Positions 44,788-53,411 of a DNA stretch of 64,000 nucleotides are shown here, piece by piece. The first letter of the stretch is position 1. Each line of letters starts with the position of its first letter. The stretch lies in assembly GCA_027488865.1 (NCBI GenBank), contig JAIYAU010000034.1, positions 1-64,000 on the forward strand. Direction: 5' to 3'. The position numbers and the translations under genes are program-made. The stretch is from Cytophagaceae bacterium (lineage in GTDB: Bacteria; Bacteroidota; Bacteroidia; Cytophagales; UBA9547). The notes under the pieces were generated by a model that worked only from the letters and a program-made list of their open reading frames with translations, had not been told where the DNA came from and searched no databases.

Positions 44788-45471
44788 ATGCATTTTATGA
44801 GGCTATTAATAATTGCAATTTTTTGTGCACAAATTTTAATGGCACAATCGCGCAAGGCAACACTTATTTACGTAGGAGATCCGATGTGCTCTTGGTGTTA
44901 TGGTTTTACTCCTGAAATAGAAAATATCTGTAAAAAATTTGAGTCCCAAATAGAAATTCAAATGATAATGGGTGGCTTAAATACCAAACAAAACTTGCCA
45001 CTTAATGCAGAAATGAAAGCATCATTAAAAGAACATTGGGAAGAAATAGCTTTGTCCACAGGACAACCTTTTAAATTTAACATTTTAGAAAAAAAGGGCT
45101 TTATATATAACACGGAACCCGCTTGTAGGGCCGTAGTAACTGTAAGAGAAATAGATTCTACCAAGGCATTTGCCATGTTTAAGGCTTTACAATCCGCCTT
45201 TTATTCTGACAATGTAGATATTACCCAAATGGACGAACTTGCGAACGTGGCACAAATTTTAGGTATCAAGAAAGAGGATTTTATTTCGAAATACATCCAA
45301 GAAGACTTAAAAACAAAAACTAAAGAAGATATTAGTAGGGCTGAACGAAATGGCATTGATGGTTTTCCTGCTTTAATTTTACTTCATGGCGCCAAAGTGA
45401 TTGTAATTTCTAATGGCTATGAAAAAGCTGATAAGATTGAAAAATCATTAAAAAAACACTTAAAATTGTAG
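44788..45471 (+). CDS. DsbA-family thiol-disulfide protein
   Basis: 227 residues. A signal peptide (about 1-19) is followed by a thioredoxin fold with active site CSWC in VGDPMCSWCYGFTPE (about residue 34-37), close to the FrnE/DsbA-like subfamily. The cis-Pro region is NGIDGFPALIL (about 191-201). Likely periplasmic. The next gene begins 11 bases later. Redox role inferred from the family. Confidence 0.85.
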   Translation: MHFMRLLIIAIFCAQILMAQSRKATLIYVGDPMCSWCYGFTPEIENICKKFESQIEIQMIMGGLNTKQNLPLNAEMKASLKEHWEEIALSTGQPFKFNILEKKGFIYNTEPACRAVVTVREIDSTKAFAMFKALQSAFYSDNVDITQMDELANVAQILGIKKEDFISKYIQEDLKTKTKEDISRAERNGIDGFPALILLHGAKVIVISNGYEKADKIEKSLKKHLKL

Positions 45472-45481
45472 TTATAAAATA

Positions 45482-46423
45482 ATGCAAAGAAATAAAATAC
45501 TTACCATATTTGGGCTAGGCTTACTAGGAGTGGTAGCCTATTTTGTTTCAACCTCTAGTACAACCCAAACAGATATAGACATCCAGCCGGACTATTTTGC
45601 GCTCACAGATACCAATAGTATAAACAAAATAGAAATTGTTTCAGCTAATAATATATCACACACCTTTAAGCTAAACAACCGCAAATGGAAACTTGACGAT
45701 GTTTACAATGTAGATCAAGAGAACATTTCAAAATTTTTTCTAGTTTTTTCCAGAGTGCGTGTAAAAAGAGGCAGCTCAGGTAACAACGCTATTGAGTTGA
45801 AAAACAAGCTCAATCAACATGGTCTTAAAATACGGATATATGACCAAAACAACCTTATAAAAACGTTTATTGCTGATGATGGCAGTATTACAAGCACAAC
45901 ATGCTTTATGGATGAACAGTCTCAAAAGCCGTATTTTGTAGAGATTCCATCACTTACGGATAATTTTGGCCATATTTTCAATATACAAGCAGCAAATTGG
46001 GCAAGTAAACGACTTTTTTCAAGCACTTTACGCACTTTACAATCAATAAATATTAAACAATTACCCGACAGGGATATTTTGTCAATAACATATAACAAAG
46101 GTTTTTTTGATGTAGATGGGGTTCAACGTATCGATACCAATGCTATAGGAAACTACCTTATTCAATATAGGGACATTAAATTTGACGACTTTGTACCTGA
46201 TTCTCTAACATCTGAATTTAAAGAAAGATTAAATTTGGCAAAATACACTATTACTGTTTTTGATATTGATAGCCTAAAAAATAACACTATCAAATTAGTA
46301 GATTTTAAAGAGGATCCTCGGTTGATGATTGGTTCACAATCTAATAACACGGGAGTATTTATTATTAGTAAAGCACGACTAAAAAATATTATAGTAGACA
46401 AGTCTTCTTTTGAAAAAAAGTAG
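45482..46423 (+). CDS. DUF4340-type membrane-anchored protein
   Basis: 313 residues. One N-terminal membrane helix (about 6-25), then a periplasmic domain with repeated beta units: NKIEIVSANN, KLNNRKWKLDD and a parallel QSINIKQLPDRDILSITYNKG repeat. This is the pattern of DUF4340 proteins. They are often linked to gliding-motility ABC transporters in Bacteroidota, but none is nearby. Co-transcribed with the DsbA-like gene. Confidence 0.75.
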   Translation: MQRNKILTIFGLGLLGVVAYFVSTSSTTQTDIDIQPDYFALTDTNSINKIEIVSANNISHTFKLNNRKWKLDDVYNVDQENISKFFLVFSRVRVKRGSSGNNAIELKNKLNQHGLKIRIYDQNNLIKTFIADDGSITSTTCFMDEQSQKPYFVEIPSLTDNFGHIFNIQAANWASKRLFSSTLRTLQSINIKQLPDRDILSITYNKGFFDVDGVQRIDTNAIGNYLIQYRDIKFDDFVPDSLTSEFKERLNLAKYTITVFDIDSLKNNTIKLVDFKEDPRLMIGSQSNNTGVFIISKARLKNIIVDKSSFEKK

Positions 46424-46671
46424 ATCTCAACTAAATAAGCATTATATCTATTTTTAAATCCATATCAATTGATCAAAAGCAACCTTTATCAATTGGATTC
46501 GTAAAAATCACTATATTCTAAGTATAAAATTTAATACGATTTCAAAAGGCTGCTTCGTTTTATATACCTATAATTTAAAAAAAATTAATTTTTCTTTAGA
46601 TTAATCAAAAAAATTAACTAATTTTTCACAAAAGTTACCTTTTGGTTAAATAATTATTAAATTTTAAATTT

Positions 46672-48153
46672 ATGTTTAAAACAGCATCTACCAAAGTGAA
46701 GCCAAAAGCACCATTTGACAACTACACAATTAATGAAGGTATGTATGACGAGGTTTTCTATGCAGATGGCCACGTAAGAAGTCATTATGAAAAGGTTTTC
46801 GATCAATTTGGTCAATACGCGGTTACAGATTTCAAAGAATTCAACGATTACGCTAAAGTATCGTTCTTCAACCAGGGCATCACATTTAATGTTTATTCTG
46901 ATAAAGCTAAGGGAGTAGAAAGGATTTTCCCTTTCGATCTATGCCCTCGTATCATTCCGTTTGCTGAATGGGATATGGTAGAAAAAGGAGTTGTGCAAAG
47001 GAATACCGCGCTTAACATGTTTTTGTATGACATCTACCACGATCAAAAAATTCTAAAAGACAAAGTTGTACCTGAGGCACTTATTAAAAGTTGTGCCTTC
47101 TTCAATAAGGAAATGATTGGTGTAGACCCAGTCGGCAAAATTTACATTCATGTTGCTGGCACTGATTTAATTAAACATTCAGATGGCGAATACTATGTGT
47201 TGGAAGACAACGTAAGGTGTCCATCTGGCGTGAGTTATGTGTTGTCAAACAGAGACACCATGAAACGCACCTTTTCTAATATGTTTTTAAAGCACAATGT
47301 TTTGTCGGTGCACGAATATCCTGAAGAGTTGTTGGCTACAATGCAATCGGTAGCGCCTCATGGTGTAGATAATCCAACGTGTGTAGTTCTTACTCCAGGA
47401 ATGTATAATTCCGCATATTATGAACATTCCTTCCTAGCACTTTGGATGGGAGTGCAGGTGGTAGAAGGTAGAGACCTATTTGTAGAAAACAATTATGTTT
47501 ACATGAAAACCATCTATGGCCCTAAACGAGTGGATGTTATATACAGACGCGTAGATGACGATTTTATTGATCCATTGGTATTTAGAAAAGACTCTATGCT
47601 GGGTGTGCCAGGACTCATGAATGCATATAAAGCAGGTAATATTACTATGTTAAATGCTCCTGGAACCGGCGCTGCGGATGATAAGGCTGTATACACCTAT
47701 GTGCCAGATATGATTAAGTACTATTTAAGCGAAACTCCAATATTGCATAACGTTCATACGTATCGCTGTGAAAAAGACGACGATTATAAATATGTAATTG
47801 AAAATATGGAAAACTTGGTTGTAAAACCAGTAGACGAATCAGGTGGGTATGGTGTAATGATAGGGAGCAAAAGCACTAAACAAGAACGTGAAGACTATAA
47901 AAAGCTAATAGCTACTAATAGACGCAAATATATAGCTCAACCTATTATGAGCCTGTCTGTACATTCTACATTTATGGATGAGGGAGAGTGTTTTGAACCA
48001 AGACATATAGATTTAAGAGCCTTTTCTCTTATCGGCAAAGATCGAAATTATACATTAAAAGGTGGACTAACTAGGGTAGCACTTAAAAAGGGTAGTTTGA
48101 TTGTGAACTCCTCCCAAGGTGGTGGATCGAAAGATACTTGGGTGGTGGAATAG
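46672..48153 (+). CDS. Circularly permuted type 2 ATP-grasp protein
   Basis: 493 residues, cytoplasmic. COG2308-type protein. Seen: FDLCPRIIPFAEWDMVEKGV (about 83-102), LEDNVRCPSGVSYVLSNR (about 177-194), VLTPGMYNSAYYEHSFLA (about 240), VVKPVDESGGYGVMIG (about 389-404) and FEPRHIDLRAFSLIG. Members are predicted to form amide bonds with ATP, together with the alpha-E protein encoded next. The substrate is unknown. The upstream 248-bp gap is AT-rich. Confidence 0.9.
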   Translation: MFKTASTKVKPKAPFDNYTINEGMYDEVFYADGHVRSHYEKVFDQFGQYAVTDFKEFNDYAKVSFFNQGITFNVYSDKAKGVERIFPFDLCPRIIPFAEWDMVEKGVVQRNTALNMFLYDIYHDQKILKDKVVPEALIKSCAFFNKEMIGVDPVGKIYIHVAGTDLIKHSDGEYYVLEDNVRCPSGVSYVLSNRDTMKRTFSNMFLKHNVLSVHEYPEELLATMQSVAPHGVDNPTCVVLTPGMYNSAYYEHSFLALWMGVQVVEGRDLFVENNYVYMKTIYGPKRVDVIYRRVDDDFIDPLVFRKDSMLGVPGLMNAYKAGNITMLNAPGTGAADDKAVYTYVPDMIKYYLSETPILHNVHTYRCEKDDDYKYVIENMENLVVKPVDESGGYGVMIGSKSTKQEREDYKKLIATNRRKYIAQPIMSLSVHSTFMDEGECFEPRHIDLRAFSLIGKDRNYTLKGGLTRVALKKGSLIVNSSQGGGSKDTWVVE

Positions 48154-48201
48154 TGATTCGGTCCTTTTTAACAATTTGTCACAATATTAAAAAACTTTTT
48201 T

Positions 48202-49158
48202 ATGCTATCAAGAATAGGGAATAGCTTATTTTGGCTAGGTCGATATATAGAGCGTGCTGAACATTTTGCAAGATTTACAAGGGTACAATATTTATCGTCT
48301 TTAGATGCGCCTTTGGCTCAAAAGAGGCAGTTTGTGTTAGAGTCCATTTTAGACATGGTAGGGTATCAATCTCAAATACAGCACTTTGAAGATGTAAAAG
48401 TACTATCAGAAGAAGAAGTACTACACTACGTATCCTTAGACGAAACGAACTTAGACTCCGTAATAGTTGCCATTAATGCTGCAAGAGAAAACGCAAGAGG
48501 AGCAAGAGACACCATATCCTCGGAGTTATGGGAAGCAGTAAATAAATATTATCATTTGGTCAATGATTATCCAGCGGACGAGTTTAGAAAAGAGGGTCCA
48601 TTTGACTTTAGTGAAATAGTATATCAAAACAGCTCGGTTGTAAAAGGGTTTATTGATAACACCCACATTCATAACGACCAGTGGGCGCTTATTAGCTTGG
48701 GATTACATTTAGAGCGTGCCATTCAAATAGCGCGAATTATATTGGCAAAACTTAATGATATTGAAAAAATAGACAAAACAACACCAGGAAGTGCGTCAAT
48801 TATCAATTATCAGGTATCTACCTTGTTAAAAAGTGCAGAATCATTTGATATGAGTAGAAAATATTTTAAAAAGATTCCTAATCTAAACGATGCGTTGGAA
48901 TTTTTGATATTGAACTACGAGTTTCCAAAATCAATAAGTTTTAATATAAATCATGCTAGCATTCATTTAAACAAGATAGGCTTATCAGATCCTTTGGATA
49001 AAAATAACCCAGAGTTTAAATTGGCTAAACTAGCTAATTCATTTAAGTTTCTGACCATTGAAGAAATTGGAGAGGACTCCAAAGGATTTTTAGAAAATAC
49101 GCTAGAGGAGATCTATGAAATTGGGATATTACTCGAAAAAAAGTATTTGAGTTATTAA
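48202..49158 (+). CDS. Alpha-E domain protein
   Basis: 318 residues. The start MLSRIGNSLFWLGRYIERAEHFARF is diagnostic of the alpha-E family (COG2307). It is all-helical, with a repeated E-R-A motif (LHLERAIQIARII, about 172-184). It follows the ATP-grasp gene by 48 bases, the conserved partner arrangement. The transglutaminase-like and peptidase genes that often complete this set are absent; a terminator follows. Confidence 0.9.
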   Translation: MLSRIGNSLFWLGRYIERAEHFARFTRVQYLSSLDAPLAQKRQFVLESILDMVGYQSQIQHFEDVKVLSEEEVLHYVSLDETNLDSVIVAINAARENARGARDTISSELWEAVNKYYHLVNDYPADEFRKEGPFDFSEIVYQNSSVVKGFIDNTHIHNDQWALISLGLHLERAIQIARIILAKLNDIEKIDKTTPGSASIINYQVSTLLKSAESFDMSRKYFKKIPNLNDALEFLILNYEFPKSISFNINHASIHLNKIGLSDPLDKNNPEFKLAKLANSFKFLTIEEIGEDSKGFLENTLEEIYEIGILLEKKYLSY

Positions 49159-49169
49159 TAAATCCTAAA

Positions 49170-49210
49170 ACAAAACAACAATCCACCAAGATGGTGAATT
49201 GTTGTTTTGT
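49170..49210. terminator. Bidirectional terminator between convergent genes
   Basis: An 18-bp stem, ACAAAACAACAATCCACC against GGTGAATTGTTGTTTTGT with one mismatch and a 5-base loop. It has A- and T-rich flanks and serves the alpha-E gene on plus and the PfkB gene on minus. Confidence 0.85.
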
Positions 49211-49237
49211 TTACAAATAGTAATAGGATTGAGTATG

Positions 49238-50161
49238 CTAGCTAATTTTTATCTCAAATTGAACCAAATCAATAAAATCTTGAACTCTTGAGTTTAGTTC
49301 TTTTTCGGTAAGATGAACTATTCTTTCTGTTCCAAATTTTTCAACACAAAAGGAGGCCAATGCAGAACCGAAAATAATTGCTCTTTTCATATTTGCAAAT
49401 GAAATATCACCTGTTTTGGCGATATAACCAATGAATCCACCAGCAAAAGTATCTCCAGCACCCGTTGGATCAAACACATCCTCTAGTGGAAGGGCTGGCG
49501 CAAAAAACACTTCTTCTTTATTAAATAATAATGCACCATGTTCACCTTTTTTTATAATAAGAACCTTTGGTCCCATTTCTAAAATTTTCTTCGAGGCTTT
49601 TACCAAAGAATATTCTCCTGAAAGTTGTCGTGCCTCTTCATCATTAATACTAAGAACATCCACAAGTTTTAATGTTTCTTTGAGATCACCAAGCGCTATT
49701 TCCATCCAAAAATTCATGGTATCCATTACAATTAGCTTGGGCCTTTTGGTCAATCTTTCGATTACTGTTTGCTGCACTTTGGGTGTAAGATTACCTAACA
49801 TCAAATATTCACAGCTTTGATAGTTATCTGGAATTATTGGATCAAACTCGCCTAATACATTAAGTTCCGTGGTAAGGGTATCTCTTGTATTCATATCATT
49901 ATGATATTTTCCAGCCCAAAAAAACGATTTTTCGTTTTCTTTGATTTGAAGCCCTGCAGTATTGATGCCATGTTTTTCAAGCATTTCAATATCGGTCTTT
50001 GGAAAATCTCCTCCTACAACTGCCACTAAATTTACCTTTTTTGTAAAATAACTGGCTGATAATCCAATATATGTGGCCGCACCTCCAATTATTTTATCCG
50101 TTTTGCCAAATGGCGTTTCAATTGCATCAAATGCCACAGAACCAACTACAAGAAGACTCAT
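49238..50161 (-). CDS. PfkB-family carbohydrate/nucleoside kinase
   Basis: 307 residues. Ribokinase fold with N-terminal GSVAFDAIETPFG and GGAATYIGLSASYF (substrate side), and the C-terminal signature DPTGAGDTFAGGFIGYI (about 229-245) holding the catalytic Asp. It phosphorylates a sugar or nucleoside; the exact substrate cannot be read from sequence. Monocistronic, convergent with the alpha-E gene. Confidence 0.9.
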   Translation of the reverse strand: MSLLVVGSVAFDAIETPFGKTDKIIGGAATYIGLSASYFTKKVNLVAVVGGDFPKTDIEMLEKHGINTAGLQIKENEKSFFWAGKYHNDMNTRDTLTTELNVLGEFDPIIPDNYQSCEYLMLGNLTPKVQQTVIERLTKRPKLIVMDTMNFWMEIALGDLKETLKLVDVLSINDEEARQLSGEYSLVKASKKILEMGPKVLIIKKGEHGALLFNKEEVFFAPALPLEDVFDPTGAGDTFAGGFIGYIAKTGDISFANMKRAIIFGSALASFCVEKFGTERIVHLTEKELNSRVQDFIDLVQFEIKIS

Positions 50162-50352
50162 AACAATATTATTTACTAGTTATATTATTGAATAATACCA
50201 CAAATATGATGGTAATAGCGTTAATACCCAACTCGACCAGCTTTTAATTACAAACTTAATAACAGGAATAAATAAAATTGTTAATTTTGAAATGTTAAAT
50301 AACAAGTTCCCTCTACCAATTTTTGTTTAAATATTAATAGCCAGTTAATCTC

Positions 50353-52467
50353 ATGAAAAAATTAAATTACCTCCTAATGTTTACATTTTTAGGGACATTG
50401 TATGCACAAGCTCAAAGAAATTGTGGTACCATGCAGCACTATGAACATCAAATTAAAAAAAACCCCAATTACAGGCTATCTTTAGAAAATAATCGCATTG
50501 ATTATAACAATAACAGATATGCACGAACTTCAGCTGTTGTTACAATTCCTGTAGTGGTACATGTGTTATATAACACCTCTAGCCAAAATATTTCTGACCA
50601 ACAAATCGCGTCACAAATAGATGTACTCAACCAAGATTATCGCAAAAAAAATACTGATATATCTAAAGTACCAACTGTATTTAGTTCAATTGCCGCAGAT
50701 ATTGAAATAGAATTTTGTTTAGCACAACGTGACGAAAAAGGAAACACTACTAGCGGCATAACACGTACATTTACCAATAAAACATCATTTGACGTTGATC
50801 TCGATGATGCCAAATTCAGCTCGAATGGTGGTAAAAATGCTTGGGATAGAGATAAATATTTGAATATATGGATAGTTCCTGCGATACCGGGCGGCACCTT
50901 AGGATATGCTCAATTTCCTGGCGCAGGTGCTAAAGAAACTGATGGTGTGGTTATCGTCCATAAATATTTCGGTACAATGGGCACAGCAGTAAGTCCATTT
51001 AATCTTGGCAGAACATGCACCCACGAGGTAGGACACTGGTTAGGCTTGTACCATACATTTCAAGATGGATGCAAAGGTAGCAGTAGTGCTACTTGTAGTA
51101 AAGACGGGGATGAGGTATGTGATACCCCTCCTACTGCAACTGAAAATTATGGCTGCCCTGTTACTAAAAATTCCTGTAGAGAGACCCCGACAGACAACAT
51201 AGATATGACCATGAACTACATGGATTATGTAAATGACAACTGCATGTATATGTTTACTACTGGTCAAAAAACAAGGATTTTGTCATTTTTAAATGGAACT
51301 CGTAGTGCGATTCTTACTTCTAATGGATGTTCACCAGTACAACAATACACCCTCGATGTTGGTATTGCTGATATTGTATATCCTGCAATTACTGAATGTA
51401 GTCCATTAATTTCTCCAAAAGTTGAATTAAAAAATCATGGTAAATCGGCACTAACATTTGTAACCATTTCTTACAGCTATAACAATGGAACTTCTAAAGT
51501 ATTTAATTGGACAGGGAATTTAGCAAGCCAGGCCACTGAAGTGGTAACGTTACCACAAGACTCTATAAAAACTGGAAGTAATACAATTTCAGTATCAACA
51601 AGCCTACCAAATGGCCAAACTGACCAACAATTGTCTAATGATTTGGCAACTCTAACGTTTGAAATTAAAAACCCTAAAAAACTGCCATTTACTGAAGGTT
51701 TTGAACAAAGTAATTTTACCAATAATGGATGGGAGATAATAAATCCTGATCAATCATATACTTGGGCACGCACTACAGTGGCAGCCAAAACAGGCATTGC
51801 TTCGCTTACCATTAATAACTATGACTATGCAGGAGGTAATGGGCTAAAAGATGAACTTATTTCACCATTGTTGTACATAAACAACCCTGCAACTTTATCA
51901 TTTGATGTGGCCTATAAGCTATACACAGAGCTTACTCTCGACGAGATCTATTCAGACACTTTAGAAATCTTGGTTTCTGATGACTGCAGGCTGAGTTATA
52001 ACACTGTTTTTAAAAAAGCAGGGCAAGAACTTACTACCGGCACACCGTACTTTACTACCAGCGAATTTGTACCTACGAGTACCCAATGGAGAAATTATCA
52101 AGTGGATTTGGATGAATTTAAAGGGAAATATGTTTTTGTGAATTTTAGAAATATCTCTGATAACGAAAATTATTTATATCTAGACAATATTAGTATTGTA
52201 GAAAAATCCGTAGGAGTTGAGGACGATTTAGAAAAGGATAAATTTTTAATTTTCCCAAATCCTGCAAGCACATCAATAAAAATATTGAGTAAATATCCTA
52301 TCCAAAGTGCTAAACTGTTAGACGTTTCTGGCAGGGTTATTAAAAATCTACAAGAACTTCAAGTAGAATCAGATATTAATGTAGAAGATGTAAATAAAGG
52401 TATTTATTTATTAGAGGTAGTTACCCAAGCTGGGAAAACCACCAAAAAAGTGGTGATTGATAAATAA
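50353..52467 (+). CDS. T9SS-secreted M43 (pappalysin-like) metalloprotease
   Basis: 704 residues. Signal peptide (to about residue 20) and a cytophagalysin-type catalytic domain: zinc motif HEVGHWLGLYH (about 224-234), the Cys-rich insert with DEVCDTPPT, and the Met-turn NYMDYVNDNCMYMFTTGQ (about 295-312). Then come Ig-like and jelly-roll domains (about 330-620) and a C-terminal T9SS type A sorting domain (FLIFPNPASTSIKIL to the end). Extracellular peptidase. The stop is one base before the start chosen for the UbiA-like gene. Confidence 0.93.
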   Translation: MKKLNYLLMFTFLGTLYAQAQRNCGTMQHYEHQIKKNPNYRLSLENNRIDYNNNRYARTSAVVTIPVVVHVLYNTSSQNISDQQIASQIDVLNQDYRKKNTDISKVPTVFSSIAADIEIEFCLAQRDEKGNTTSGITRTFTNKTSFDVDLDDAKFSSNGGKNAWDRDKYLNIWIVPAIPGGTLGYAQFPGAGAKETDGVVIVHKYFGTMGTAVSPFNLGRTCTHEVGHWLGLYHTFQDGCKGSSSATCSKDGDEVCDTPPTATENYGCPVTKNSCRETPTDNIDMTMNYMDYVNDNCMYMFTTGQKTRILSFLNGTRSAILTSNGCSPVQQYTLDVGIADIVYPAITECSPLISPKVELKNHGKSALTFVTISYSYNNGTSKVFNWTGNLASQATEVVTLPQDSIKTGSNTISVSTSLPNGQTDQQLSNDLATLTFEIKNPKKLPFTEGFEQSNFTNNGWEIINPDQSYTWARTTVAAKTGIASLTINNYDYAGGNGLKDELISPLLYINNPATLSFDVAYKLYTELTLDEIYSDTLEILVSDDCRLSYNTVFKKAGQELTTGTPYFTTSEFVPTSTQWRNYQVDLDEFKGKYVFVNFRNISDNENYLYLDNISIVEKSVGVEDDLEKDKFLIFPNPASTSIKILSKYPIQSAKLLDVSGRVIKNLQELQVESDINVEDVNKGIYLLEVVTQAGKTTKKVVIDK

Positions 52468-52468
52468 T

Positions 52469-53356
52469 ATGTTGCTAACTGAAAATTATAAAAATGCATT
52501 TACACTCATGAGAATACCTTTTTCGGTATTCCTCATGCCAGTGTATTGGTTGGCTATCAGCTCCTTGGAACTTAACCAAGGTAAAATCTTTACAGCCTTA
52601 TCCATTTTTGTAATTCTTCATTTGTTTTTGTACCCGGCAAGCAATGGTTACAACTCTTATTTCGACCGAGATGAACAGAGTATTGGAGGTGTAAAAAGCC
52701 CCCCAAAAGTAACTAAAGAGCTTTTTCATTTAGTGGTCTTATTTGATTTATTAGCTGTTATTGGTTCATTGTTTATTAGTTACCAATTCACTGCTATGGT
52801 TATAGTATACATGTTGGTTTCCAAAAGTTATAGTTACGATAAAATTAGACTTAAAAAATTCCCTATACTAAGCACCGTAGTTGTTACTATATTTCAAGGG
52901 GCGTTTATTTATTTTGTGGTAACCTTTGGTATTACTCAAAACTACACCTTTTCTCAAAAGTTGATGGACAACCTGTTGCCAGCAGTATCCACCTTATTTC
53001 TTGTGGGTTCTTATCCACTTACACAAATTTATCAACACCAAGAAGACTCAAAACGTGGGGATAAAACATTAAGTATTATGTTAGGCATAAAAGGAACATT
53101 TATCTTTTCGGGAATAGCCCTTGCTTTTGCCTCTGGGATTTTTATCTGTTATTGTTTATTAAAAAGCGATTTAATTGCTTTGGTGCTATATCTATTATCA
53201 AGCGCAATCGTGTTAGTGTTTTTTAACCGTTGGATGTTACAAACATGGAAAAATGAATCATCTGCTAATTTTGAAAATACCATGCAAATGAATAAGATTT
53301 CATCCATTTGTATGTCTGCCACTTTTATACTTATTACTGTTATTAAATTTTTTTAA
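52469..53356 (+). CDS. UbiA-superfamily prenyltransferase
   Basis: 295 residues from the ATG at 52469; a TTG at 52457 overlapping the previous gene is less likely. Eight or nine membrane helices. The first Asp-rich region is NGYNSYFDRDEQSIGG (about 58-73), the second YQHQEDSKRGDKTLSIMLG (about 192-210). UbiA enzymes attach prenyl chains to aromatic or other acceptors for quinones, hemes or lipids; the acceptor is not known. Only one base separates it from the protease gene, so they may share a transcript. Confidence 0.85.
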   Translation: MLLTENYKNAFTLMRIPFSVFLMPVYWLAISSLELNQGKIFTALSIFVILHLFLYPASNGYNSYFDRDEQSIGGVKSPPKVTKELFHLVVLFDLLAVIGSLFISYQFTAMVIVYMLVSKSYSYDKIRLKKFPILSTVVVTIFQGAFIYFVVTFGITQNYTFSQKLMDNLLPAVSTLFLVGSYPLTQIYQHQEDSKRGDKTLSIMLGIKGTFIFSGIALAFASGIFICYCLLKSDLIALVLYLLSSAIVLVFFNRWMLQTWKNESSANFENTMQMNKISSICMSATFILITVIKFF

Positions 53357-53411
53357 CCCAGTAAAATCGTTTGATAGTTCATCTACTTGTCAAAAAAGTA
53401 ACAAAATATTA

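Noticed and set aside
52457-53356. TTG start of the UbiA-like gene overlapping the protease gene
   Set aside because: An ATG four codons later lies one base after the protease stop and gives a normal N-terminus.
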